Shown here piece after piece: positions 14,583-22,773 of a DNA stretch of 45,955 nt. Where the stretch lies: NCBI GenBank assembly GCA_030538155.1, contig JAUNUN010000021.1:1-45955 (forward strand). Direction: 5' to 3'. The position numbers and the translations under genes were made by a program. The stretch comes from a bacterium. GTDB lineage: Bacteria; Desulfobacterota; Desulfobulbia; Desulfobulbales; Desulfobulbaceae. Under the pieces are notes generated by a model, which saw nothing but the letters and a program-made list of their open reading frames with translations, was not told where the DNA came from and ran no database searches. Position 1 is the first letter of the stretch. Each line of letters begins with the position of its first letter.

Positions 14583-17219
14583 TCAGGTTTCGCTCTCTGC
14601 CACTGACGGGTCTTCCTGGGCGTGGAGCTTGTAGTTGCCGGCCAAGAAGTTTTCAGCCGCCCAGTGCACGCTCTGCTCGGTGGTCATGAGCATATCGAGC
14701 TGGCGGGTGAAGATGAGCAAACGGCCGAGCATGTCGATTTTGAGTTCAATGTAGGATTTCGGATACTTCTGGAGGCGGGCATCCACCTTGTCCACCTTGA
14801 CGCTCACCTTGAAGCCTTCCCGCTCCAGAATCAGGGAAATGGCCCGCACCCGTCTGTTTTTCCGCACCGAGTCGGCTGCACCTCCCTTAAAGCTGAAGGT
14901 GACGTAGTTCTTGTTGACCGTATCACCGCAGTAGGCATCCACCACGCTGTAGTGGTAGCCAACCCGCGAGCTGAAGTTGAGGTACTTGTCGGCGATAATC
15001 GCATAGCTGCGGTCACCGAAGCGCTCGCCCACATGACCTGGAGAAAAGCTCTGCTCCATCATCACCGATAAAAGTCCCCCCAGATTAACCGGCCGCGGCT
15101 CATTGCCATGCACGTCCTCATTGAGCATACCGGCGATAAGGGCGCGGAACGGTGCTGATTCGATGTCGGCAAGCCGCACCGTTTCCTGCTCCGGCGGAAC
15201 CTGGTCGCTCAGGCCCCCGCCCAGGTCGATCAGATGGATGTCCATGGGCAGGGCTGCATCCAGTTTGAGCGACCAGCCGTGCAGTTTCGAGGCCAGGTCG
15301 CTGATCTGAAACATCTCCTTGTACGACTGCTCATGGCAGAACCGGGCGAGATCGTGCAGGGTGGTGCAGTATTCCGGAGCAAATTCCGGAGCTGCGGGAT
15401 TGGTCAGGTTCAGGGGTACGATGTGCCTGGCGATGCTCTGGAGCTGTTCATAGACCGGCGTACCCTTCATGTGGGCATCGCGTGTTTTGCTCACCGCCTT
15501 GAGCAGCTCCTCTACCCGGCCTCCGTACACCCGGCCTGCATAGGCGTCCACAGTCACCATGGCGCCCGCCGGGATGCGCTCCATGGCCGGTTCCGGGCTG
15601 ATCATGGTCGGCACCTCGAATTCACGCGCCAGTGCCGCCATATGGCCGCTGACACTGCCGGCCTCAACCACAATGGCGCTGCAGATGCGCATGACCGTCA
15701 CATATTCCGGCGAGGAGTGGTGCGCAATGAGTACGCCGTCTTCCGGAAAATCCGCCAGATCATCCAACTTGTCCACATGCACGGCCGGGCCGCAGGCCAC
15801 GCCCTGGGCCGCAATATCGCATTCGTTGAGTAAGAGCTCATAGCCTGCCAGCGGTGCTGATTCAAGCAGGCAGAAATTTTTTGGATTCTCTATCTTCAGC
15901 GGCCGCGACTGCAGAATGAGCAGTTCACCATTTTCCTTCAGAGCCCATTCCACATCCTGCGGACAGTTGTAATGCCGCTCCAGGGCAGCGCCATAGCCGG
16001 CCACCCGGCGGATCTCTTCATCACTCAAACAGGGCGCATTCTGCTCCTCAACGGGCACTGGTCGCTCTTCCACACCCCCTTCCGGGTTGAGCTTGAGCTG
16101 CACCGGTTTGTTGGAAATGGTCTTTTTTTGGATGGTCAGGGCCTCGTCCTTGGAAACCGCATAGGAATCCGGAATGATGACGCCGTCCACCGCATAGGGG
16201 CCCAGTCCCCACACCGCATTGATGAGGATATCTTCATCGACGATGTTGTAGGGGTGTCTGGTGTAGAGTACGCCGCTGGCCTTGGAATCCACCATCTCCA
16301 GGCAGGCCACTGCCATGGCCAGGTGTTCGTCAAGCACGCCTTTCGAACTGCGGTAGGAAAGGGAGCGGGCCGAATAGAGGCTGGCAATGACTGCCTTGTA
16401 GGCCTCGTTCAGTTCCGGGAAGCGTACACCCAGCATGGTGAGATACTGGCCCGCATAGGAGAGGTCGCCGTCCTCGCCCACCGCACTGCTGCGCAGGGCC
16501 AAGAGCACCTCCTTGTCGTCCCCCCAGATGTCGCGATAGGCATCCTGCAGTTCCTGCGCCAGTTCCGGCGGCATGGGCTTGCTGCGGATGAGCTTCATGG
16601 TCTCTTCACTCAGCTTGGTGAGCTGCTCGATTTCATTGACATAGAGGATATTTTTCTGATTGATGATCTCATCCTTCAGGTCGTTGAAATCAAAAAAGGT
16701 GGTGAATGCCTTGGTGGTGACGGCAAAACCGCGGGGCACGGGTATGCCGATTTTATTGAGGATTTCACCAAGGTTGGCGTTCTTGCCGCCAGCCCAGTCG
16801 GCATCTTGCAGGGAGATGCGGGTATAGGGCACGGCATTGGCCGGAGCATGGTCGATTTGATGCTCGTCGGTGATGTCCTTGATGGTGTTGTTGATGTTTT
16901 CAAGCGAGGTATACAGGCCCCGGTACTTTGAGCCTGACATCACGTTCAAGCTCTTCACCATCTGGAAGGCATGCTGCAACGACTTGTTGACCTGGTTTTT
17001 GATGTAGGAAAAGCCAAAGACCTGCTCCCCTTTCAGTTTTTCGTCAATGTCGGAGAGCAGGGTCAGGAGCTGGGAGTTGGCGGAGAGCAGTTCCTTGAAC
17101 AGGGTGTAGCGGAAGCGGAACAGCTCGTTCATGGCCGTTTGGCTGCTCGATACATCCTGCCCGCGCTTTTTGCGCAGACCTTGGAACATTTCTTTGAGAT
17201 TGCCGAGTATGGTCGTCAT
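14583..17219 (-). CDS. PEP-synthase-like phosphotransferase (PPDK_N + phosphohistidine domain), paralogue 2
   Basis: An 878-aa protein. Residues about 1-110 form an unnamed helical domain. Residues about 135-440 are the pyruvate-phosphate-dikinase ATP-grasp domain (GGKNANLGE about 143; RSSAVGED at 243-250; VDSKASGVLYTRHP; ILQSRPL at its end). A swivel domain with the phosphoacceptor His526 (GSVSGHMAALARE) follows. Residues about 590-878 form a domain I do not recognise (FKGGAAD and IFTRQLDML are shared with the neighbour). The PEP/pyruvate-binding TIM barrel of true PEP synthase is absent, so the phosphoryl acceptor is unknown. AGAGGCG precedes the ATG. It is co-oriented with its 877-aa paralogue 84 bp upstream. 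Confidence 0.8.
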   Translation of the reverse strand: MTTILGNLKEMFQGLRKKRGQDVSSSQTAMNELFRFRYTLFKELLSANSQLLTLLSDIDEKLKGEQVFGFSYIKNQVNKSLQHAFQMVKSLNVMSGSKYRGLYTSLENINNTIKDITDEHQIDHAPANAVPYTRISLQDADWAGGKNANLGEILNKIGIPVPRGFAVTTKAFTTFFDFNDLKDEIINQKNILYVNEIEQLTKLSEETMKLIRSKPMPPELAQELQDAYRDIWGDDKEVLLALRSSAVGEDGDLSYAGQYLTMLGVRFPELNEAYKAVIASLYSARSLSYRSSKGVLDEHLAMAVACLEMVDSKASGVLYTRHPYNIVDEDILINAVWGLGPYAVDGVIIPDSYAVSKDEALTIQKKTISNKPVQLKLNPEGGVEERPVPVEEQNAPCLSDEEIRRVAGYGAALERHYNCPQDVEWALKENGELLILQSRPLKIENPKNFCLLESAPLAGYELLLNECDIAAQGVACGPAVHVDKLDDLADFPEDGVLIAHHSSPEYVTVMRICSAIVVEAGSVSGHMAALAREFEVPTMISPEPAMERIPAGAMVTVDAYAGRVYGGRVEELLKAVSKTRDAHMKGTPVYEQLQSIARHIVPLNLTNPAAPEFAPEYCTTLHDLARFCHEQSYKEMFQISDLASKLHGWSLKLDAALPMDIHLIDLGGGLSDQVPPEQETVRLADIESAPFRALIAGMLNEDVHGNEPRPVNLGGLLSVMMEQSFSPGHVGERFGDRSYAIIADKYLNFSSRVGYHYSVVDAYCGDTVNKNYVTFSFKGGAADSVRKNRRVRAISLILEREGFKVSVKVDKVDARLQKYPKSYIELKIDMLGRLLIFTRQLDMLMTTEQSVHWAAENFLAGNYKLHAQEDPSVAESET

Positions 17220-17303
17220 AGCAAGCGCCTCTTTTATGGTGAGTGAGCGTTTGCGCCGGCAGGCCCCCCGGTAACCCTGCCTAAAGCCTCAAACTTATAC
17301 GCC

Positions 17304-19937
17304 TCAAACTGCGCAGGAATGCTCCCCGGCGAGCATCTGGTCGATATCACCGGTGAGTTTTTTCAGATAGTAGTTCACATGGCCCGTATTCCCCATGATC
17401 ATGTCGAGCTGGCGGGTATGCAGGGTCAGATAGCCAAGGATCTTCAGCCGGTCCAGCATGTACTCCATGTTGCGGCCCTCGATGCGGGCATCGAGGTTGT
17501 CGCCGTTGATGCTCGCCCGGAAACCGTAGCGCTCCAAAATCTCCTGAATAAAACGCAGCCTGCCCAGGCAGCGTTCAAAATCCGCGGCTCCGCCTTTGAA
17601 TTTAAAGCCCAGATAGTTCTCGACCGAGCGTTCACTCACCATGGCTTCCATGGTAGAAAAATGGTAGCCCAGGCGCGAACTGAGGGTGCAGAAGTTTTTA
17701 GACACCATGAAATAGTTGCGATCCGCATACTTGGACTGGGATCCTGTTACAAGAGCGGTGTTCATGGTGGAACGGAAGAGGATGGTGGTCATGCCGCCGC
17801 CGTCCATGGCGGGCGGACCGTCCCAAGGGATGGCCACAAAGCCTTCCCAGAAGGCAAGCATAGGGATGGAAGCAATGTCCTCCAGTTTGACGTATTTGCC
17901 CTGCACCTCATGGACAAAGCCGTCATCCAGGTTCAAGATCCACCAGTTCATCGGCACCCGGTAGTGGAGCTGTTTGCTGGAACGCTCCGAAAAGTGGTGG
18001 TCTTTACCGAAGTTGAACATCTCCACCACGGATTTCTCGTGGATAAAGCGGGTGATGTCGTGAAAGGTGCTGCAGTTTTGCGGCTGAAAGTCGCGCGACT
18101 CGGGGTCGATCAGATTCAGGGGAATGATGTGCCTGCTGGTCTCCTGCAGCACCTCATAGATGGGGCTGCCCTTCATGGGCGTCAGCTCCGGCCGCTTCCA
18201 TTCCAGAAGCGGTGCGATACTGCCCAGATAGACCTGGCCCAAGTCGGCCGCCACTGTAACCAATTCCCCGTTTTCAACCATGTCCATGGCCCCGGTCACG
18301 CCAAAGATGGCGGGGATGCCGAATTCTCTTGCCACATTGGCCAAATGGCCGGCAAAACCGCCCCGCTCCGAAATCACTGCGGCAGCCCTGGCCACCAGGG
18401 GGGCCCAGGTCGGCAGGGCCTGTTCCACCACCAGAACCGCGTCTTCGGGAAACTGCAGAATATCGACTTTTTTAGCAACTTTGAACACCCTGCCCGAGGC
18501 AGTGCCGGGGCTGGCATTGATGCCGCCTTCAGAAAGAAGGGAAGCGGCAAAACGGCCCAGGTTCAGTTCCTCAACCGGTAGAATGGCCTCCATCTGCTGC
18601 AGCGGGCGCGACTGGAGAAAATAAATGTCCCCGTCTTCGTTCATGGCCCATTCAATATCCTGGGCCCGCTCATAGTAGTCTTCAATCTGGATGGCGGCAT
18701 CGGCCAGTTCCCGGATCTTGCCGGCAGAGAGCGAGGGCTGGCTTGCAACCTCTTTATCCGTTTCCGTGCGGATACAGCCATCGGTCTCGTAGCACACCAC
18801 CTGGAAGGCCTTTTCGCGCACATCCTCTTTGACGATACTGAGTTGTTCGTCTCTGGAAACGACAAACAAATCGCACAGGGTGTCGCCGTCCACCACTGCC
18901 TTGGGCAGGCCCCAGGTGGAGTTGATGTAGATGTTGTCGTCTCGCCGGTCGAGCGGGTTACGGGTGTAGACCACGCCGCCGGCAACCGCATCCACCATGG
19001 CCAGGCAGCCCACGCACATGGCAATGTCTTCGTCGCGGAAGCCCTTGTTGATTTTGTAGGCAATGGCCTGGGGGCTGTATTTGCTGGCCAGCACCTGCTT
19101 GTAGACGTAGAAGAACTGGGAGAAGTGCACATTGAGTTCGCTGCGGTACTGCCCGGCAAAGGAGCTGTTCTCCGCATCTTCTCCATGGGCGCTGCTGCGC
19201 ACCGCCAGGTGTAGTTCCGGGCCATTATACTGTTTTTCCAGTTTTTCGTAGGCCGTATGCACGGCTGCGCGGATGGGTTCCGGTACTTCAGCGGCCAGGA
19301 TAAGCTGGCGAATCTGTGAGCTGACCAGGTCCAAGTTGCGGTCCAGATCGGAGCCGGCCACCTGAAAGAGGCGATCCACCTCTTTTTGCAGGCCGTCTGT
19401 CTCCATGAAGAGCTGGTGAGCCGCGGCAGTGACCACAAAGCCTGGCGGCACTCGCATGCGCAGCCGATTTTTCACATCGCCCAGGTTGGCCATCTTGCCG
19501 CCCACCACATCCATCATGTCGCTGGTGACCGCCTCAAGCGGGATGACCAAGCGGCGGTCGCTCAGATCTCTTTTCTGGTGGAGCAGGGCGTCGATGCGGC
19601 TCTGGATAGAGGCAAAGGAATCCCTGAGCGCGTTGTACTTGCCTGGGGCAATGTTTTCCATATGCTTGATCATATTGAAAACATTGATGGAAACCGTGCT
19701 GCACGCCTTTTGCACAAAGGAGAAGCTGAAGGGCTCGGTGCCTTGCAGCGCCTTTTCGATCTCCGCCATGGATTCGAGCGTTTTGGTGTTGGCCGTGAGC
19801 AGTTGGCGGAAGCTGTAGTAGCGCGATTTGAAGGTGAGCTGCAACTCCTCGACTGCGGCAGCATCCAGGGCCGGAATGGTGTTGTCCTGGTCCTTGCCGA
19901 ACAATTTTTGCAAACGGCCACCCAGATTTTTCAGCAT
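17304..19937 (-). CDS. PEP-synthase-like phosphotransferase, paralogue 1
   Basis: An 877-aa paralogue of the 878-aa neighbour with the same architecture: N-terminal helical domain (about 1-110), ATP-grasp (GGKMANLGD about 147; RSSAHGED at 247-254; AVAGGVVYTRNP; FLQSRPL), swivel domain with His531 (GGFAGHLANVARE), and the same unnamed C-terminal domain (FKGGAADFERC, GFRASINGDN, LHTRQLDMIM). It has no PEP-binding barrel. All catalytic residues of the first two steps (ATP binding and histidine phosphorylation) look intact. The start at 19937 is chosen because ACGAGG precedes it at the right distance. An upstream ATG at 19970 would lie inside a repeat element and lacks a ribosome site. The receiver gene upstream is separated by that repeat. 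Confidence 0.8.
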   Translation of the reverse strand: MLKNLGGRLQKLFGKDQDNTIPALDAAAVEELQLTFKSRYYSFRQLLTANTKTLESMAEIEKALQGTEPFSFSFVQKACSTVSINVFNMIKHMENIAPGKYNALRDSFASIQSRIDALLHQKRDLSDRRLVIPLEAVTSDMMDVVGGKMANLGDVKNRLRMRVPPGFVVTAAAHQLFMETDGLQKEVDRLFQVAGSDLDRNLDLVSSQIRQLILAAEVPEPIRAAVHTAYEKLEKQYNGPELHLAVRSSAHGEDAENSSFAGQYRSELNVHFSQFFYVYKQVLASKYSPQAIAYKINKGFRDEDIAMCVGCLAMVDAVAGGVVYTRNPLDRRDDNIYINSTWGLPKAVVDGDTLCDLFVVSRDEQLSIVKEDVREKAFQVVCYETDGCIRTETDKEVASQPSLSAGKIRELADAAIQIEDYYERAQDIEWAMNEDGDIYFLQSRPLQQMEAILPVEELNLGRFAASLLSEGGINASPGTASGRVFKVAKKVDILQFPEDAVLVVEQALPTWAPLVARAAAVISERGGFAGHLANVAREFGIPAIFGVTGAMDMVENGELVTVAADLGQVYLGSIAPLLEWKRPELTPMKGSPIYEVLQETSRHIIPLNLIDPESRDFQPQNCSTFHDITRFIHEKSVVEMFNFGKDHHFSERSSKQLHYRVPMNWWILNLDDGFVHEVQGKYVKLEDIASIPMLAFWEGFVAIPWDGPPAMDGGGMTTILFRSTMNTALVTGSQSKYADRNYFMVSKNFCTLSSRLGYHFSTMEAMVSERSVENYLGFKFKGGAADFERCLGRLRFIQEILERYGFRASINGDNLDARIEGRNMEYMLDRLKILGYLTLHTRQLDMIMGNTGHVNYYLKKLTGDIDQMLAGEHSCAV

Positions 19938-19953
19938 GATCAACCTCGTTTGA

Positions 19954-20076
19954 ATTCCACTACCATGCAAAGCGCTCTGTTCATCGTCTGCAGGGGGCTA
20001 TGCCGGAGTGCCTGTATCTACGCCTACCTCGCATTCCGCCCAGCCCCTTTGCCGAGCTGTGCTCTGATAGTGGAAT
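19954..20076. repeat. divergent member of the dispersed palindromic repeat family
   Basis: The element is bounded by a perfect 9-bp terminal inverted repeat, ATTCCACTA (19954-19962) and TAGTGGAAT (20068-20076). Its core GGAGTGCC...ATCTACGCCTACCTCGCATT matches the core of copies A and B (GGAGTACC...ATGTACGCCTGCGTCGCATT). It is the same size class (123 bp) but clearly diverged. It lies between the receiver gene and PEP-synthase-like paralogue 1 inside a same-strand gene series. Confidence 0.75.
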
Positions 20077-20101
20077 AAGGTTTCAGCAATCCGCTCTCAC
20101 C

Positions 20102-20536
20102 TCAAGATGGGGCGGTGTTGCTGCGTTGCCGGCGCTCGTTGAGTTGCTTGCGCGCATGTGCGTCTTCGATTTTGTAGAGCAACTCATCGATATTGACCGG
20201 CTTCATCAGGTAGTCAAAGGTGCCCAGTTTCATTAGTTCAAGAGCGTTGTCCACACTGGTATTGCCGGTGAGCATGATTACCTCGATGAGGGGATTGAGC
20301 TCTTTGATGGCAACAAAGGTTTCCGTGCCGTGCATGCCTGGCATCTCCTGGTCGAGCAGCACTACATCGGGCGGGTCGCTTTGCACCAGTTCAAGCGCTG
20401 CCTCGCCGCCGTCTGCCGTCAACACGGTGAAGCCGCGTACCTTGAGCTGGCGGGCCGTGGCCTCGCGGAATATGTCTTCGTCGTCAACCAGAAGTACTTT
20501 GAATTTCTTTTGTTTGTCCATGTGCTGTGCACTCAC
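20102..20536 (-). CDS. single-domain response regulator (CheY-like receiver)
   Basis: A 144-aa receiver without output domain. DDE pocket at 18-20, phosphoacceptor Asp62 in VVLLDQEMPG, then T in MLTGNT and K in LMKPVN. The GTG at 20536 directly follows the stop of the kinase gene; an ATG five codons later (20521) is the alternative start. It is translationally coupled to the upstream kinase, which is its obvious phosphodonor. The QEMPG variant of the usual KMPG motif is present. Confidence 0.9.
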   Translation of the reverse strand: MSAQHMDKQKKFKVLLVDDEDIFREATARQLKVRGFTVLTADGGEAALELVQSDPPDVVLLDQEMPGMHGTETFVAIKELNPLIEVIMLTGNTSVDNALELMKLGTFDYLMKPVNIDELLYKIEDAHARKQLNERRQRSNTAPS

Positions 20537-22309
20537 TTATGTATCGAGTGGGCAGTAGAAGTTGTGCGGCAGCAGCACGGTAAAGGTGCTGCCTCTGCCG
20601 ACAATGCTGTTGACCTTGATCACCCCGCCAAGGTGTTTGACAATGCTGGCGGCAATACTCAAACCAAGGCCTGTGCCCTGGCCTCCGCCCTTGGTGGTGA
20701 AGAAGGGGTGAAAAATCCGCTCCAGATTCTGTGGCGGAATGCCTCTGCCGGTATCGGCAATGGTAATGGCTACCATGCTGTCCTGAACAGCGGTAGTAAC
20801 GGTGATGATACCCTTATCGCTAATCGCGTCTGCAGCGTTGAGCATCAGGTTGGTGAACACCTGACGCAAAGGTTCTGCCTCCGCCAGAATAGGCGGCAGA
20901 TCCTCTGCCGGATTGAACTGCACATCAATGGCTTTTGATTTGAGTTCCACCTTTTTCAGCCGGGCCAGCACGGTTTCCACCTGGGCATTGATGTCGCAGG
21001 GTTCGGTTTGCGGCATGCGGGTCTTGCCCATTTCCTGCAGTTTCTTGGTGATGCCCTTGGCCCTGGTGGCGGCGTTGTCAATCACGTCCAGTTCCTTAAA
21101 GAGCGCTTCAGGGCTGTTGTCGAGGTCGAATTCCGGGTTGAACATATCCCGGACCACGCCGCTGGTGGCCATGATGATGGCCAGCGGATTGTTGATTTCG
21201 TGGGCCACGCCTGCGGCAAGCTCGCCGATCGAGGCCAGCTTTGAGGCATGGGCGAGCATCTCCTGCAACTGATGCCCCTTTTCCGCCATGCGTCGGGCAT
21301 CGTCCATGAGCTTTCTGATAGTGAAGAAAATGATGACACAGAAGAGCAGGCTAATGCTCACTAGACTGATGGTGAGGATGAGCCGCGCCTGGTACATGCC
21401 CGACTGGGCTACGGCCAGCGGCTGACTGACCAAGAGAGACCAGGGCGCTTCCGTCAGCCAAGTGTAGGCAATGAGGGTGCGGGTTTCTTCAATGTCCTGC
21501 TCGTGTATGGCCACGCTTTCCGTGGCAGGCGGCAGAAAGGGGGCTTGGTCCGTGGCCGTGGCGATCTTCGGATCAACCACCTGGTACCGCCCCTGCGCGT
21601 TGACCAGGGAGGATTCAACATTGCTGCCATGCACGGTGGAGCGGAGCAGCAAATAGAGTTCGTCCGGATCAAGAGTGGCGCGCAGCACATAGACCTGACC
21701 CTGAATCACGTGGCGCACCGCCACCGTGAAGTGTGCCGCCCGCCGGGAATCCAGGTAGCTGTCGCTGATAATGTGGCTCGTGTCCCGGTTGAGCAACTGT
21801 TTGAGCCAGGGTGCATCGCTGAAGTCCTGGCCGAGTTGTTCGGGCGTGGGGCCGGCATAGCCGATGAGGATGCCCTTGGCATCTATCAGACCCACATCGA
21901 TAAAGCCGTCGTGAAAGCGGACCAGGCTGCGCAGATAGCCGTCCATGGTGGCCTGGGTCGGCGGCACCGTGGCGCTGGGGTTGAGCAGGAGGTTGTAGAG
22001 GTTGCCGATCCGCTCCCTGAGATACAGGTCCAGCGAGTTTTTCTGGTTGTCGGCCACCGATTCCAGGCTCAGGATGGCGCTGTCTCGTAAGGTGTGGGTA
22101 AACTGGTAGTGGAAGTAGGCCGATAACAGGGCATTGGGCAGGAGGAAGCCGATAATCAGCCCGATAATCAGCTTTCTTTGCAGTTTGGTGAAGTGCTGGT
22201 CTACCCGCCTGCGGTTTTCTTCGCTGTCTACATAGTCATAGATATGTTCTGTGCGCCGCTTCTCCGTTGGCAGGTCGTCTTGCAACAACCGCATATCCCA
22301 AACTCGCAT
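20537..22309 (-). CDS. membrane sensor histidine kinase with periplasmic Cache-type domain
   Basis: A 590-aa kinase. A soluble N-terminal tail of about 45 residues is followed by a first membrane helix (LIIGLIIGFLLPNALLSAYF, about 47-66). A periplasmic double-Cache-like sensor (about 70-310, with FIDVGLIDAKG and the helix LDLYLRERIGNLYNL) comes next. A second helix (LILTISLVSISLLFCVIIFF) and then the kinase core complete it: His370 in GVAHEINNPLA, N-box NLMLNAADAI, G1 DTGRGIPP, F-box FFTTKGGGQGTGLGLS. GGAGGT precedes the ATG. It is coupled to the receiver gene downstream. The Cache pocket suggests a small periplasmic ligand such as an organic acid or amino acid. Confidence 0.92.
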   Translation of the reverse strand: MRVWDMRLLQDDLPTEKRRTEHIYDYVDSEENRRRVDQHFTKLQRKLIIGLIIGFLLPNALLSAYFHYQFTHTLRDSAILSLESVADNQKNSLDLYLRERIGNLYNLLLNPSATVPPTQATMDGYLRSLVRFHDGFIDVGLIDAKGILIGYAGPTPEQLGQDFSDAPWLKQLLNRDTSHIISDSYLDSRRAAHFTVAVRHVIQGQVYVLRATLDPDELYLLLRSTVHGSNVESSLVNAQGRYQVVDPKIATATDQAPFLPPATESVAIHEQDIEETRTLIAYTWLTEAPWSLLVSQPLAVAQSGMYQARLILTISLVSISLLFCVIIFFTIRKLMDDARRMAEKGHQLQEMLAHASKLASIGELAAGVAHEINNPLAIIMATSGVVRDMFNPEFDLDNSPEALFKELDVIDNAATRAKGITKKLQEMGKTRMPQTEPCDINAQVETVLARLKKVELKSKAIDVQFNPAEDLPPILAEAEPLRQVFTNLMLNAADAISDKGIITVTTAVQDSMVAITIADTGRGIPPQNLERIFHPFFTTKGGGQGTGLGLSIAASIVKHLGGVIKVNSIVGRGSTFTVLLPHNFYCPLDT

Positions 22310-22382
22310 CTGAACACCTCCAGTGTATCAGCGGCGGCACAATAACTCAGGCAACCAGCGCGTGAGGCTCGCCAAGAAAAAA

Positions 22383-22766
22383 TCAAACCAGGCCCTGCTT
22401 TTTGTTAAAGGCCTGGCCGATGGTATCCATCAATTCGTTAATAGGGGCGGGTTTCATGATGTAGTCAAAGGCCCCAAGTTGCATTCCCTTCAAACCAAAC
22501 TCCACCGAGGCATGACCGGTCAGCATGATGACTTCTATCTCAGGGGTCATTTTCTTCACGTGGCGAAGGGTTTCAATGCCGTCCATGTCCGGCATTTTCA
22601 CATCCAGCACCATGACGTCAAATTCCCGTTCCTTCAGCACTTCAAGCGCTTTTACACCGCTGCTCGCGCCTTCAGCCTGAAGCTTGCGCGCATTCAAACG
22701 CTTAACGATCGTTTCCCGGAAATCGTCTTCATCATCTACAATGAGTACCCGTATTGCGTTCTCCAT
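22383..22766 (-). CDS. single-domain response regulator (CheY-like receiver)
   Basis: A 127-aa receiver with only the basic fold. DDE at 11-13, phosphoacceptor Asp55 (VMVLDVKMPD), T in MLTGHA and K in IMKPAP. It starts 7 bp after the stop of the kinase gene upstream, with GAGGGTG as ribosome site. It should be the direct target of that kinase. It ends in a basic AFNKKQGLV tail, with no output domain. Confidence 0.92.
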   Translation of the reverse strand: MENAIRVLIVDDEDDFRETIVKRLNARKLQAEGASSGVKALEVLKEREFDVMVLDVKMPDMDGIETLRHVKKMTPEIEVIMLTGHASVEFGLKGMQLGAFDYIMKPAPINELMDTIGQAFNKKQGLV

Positions 22767-22773
22767 CGCACCC

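Noticed and set aside
17319..18581. 420-codon plus-strand frame
   Set aside because: Antisense shadow of the 877-aa PEP-synthase-like gene; His/Gln-rich composition typical of a reversed GC-rich gene.
19938..19970. Upstream ATG of the 877-aa gene
   Set aside because: It lies partly in the repeat element and has no ribosome site; the internal ATG at 19937 does.
19987..20005. Possible -24/-12 element before the PEP-synthase-like genes
   Set aside because: The spacing between GG and GC is 11 bp and the bases lie within the repeat.
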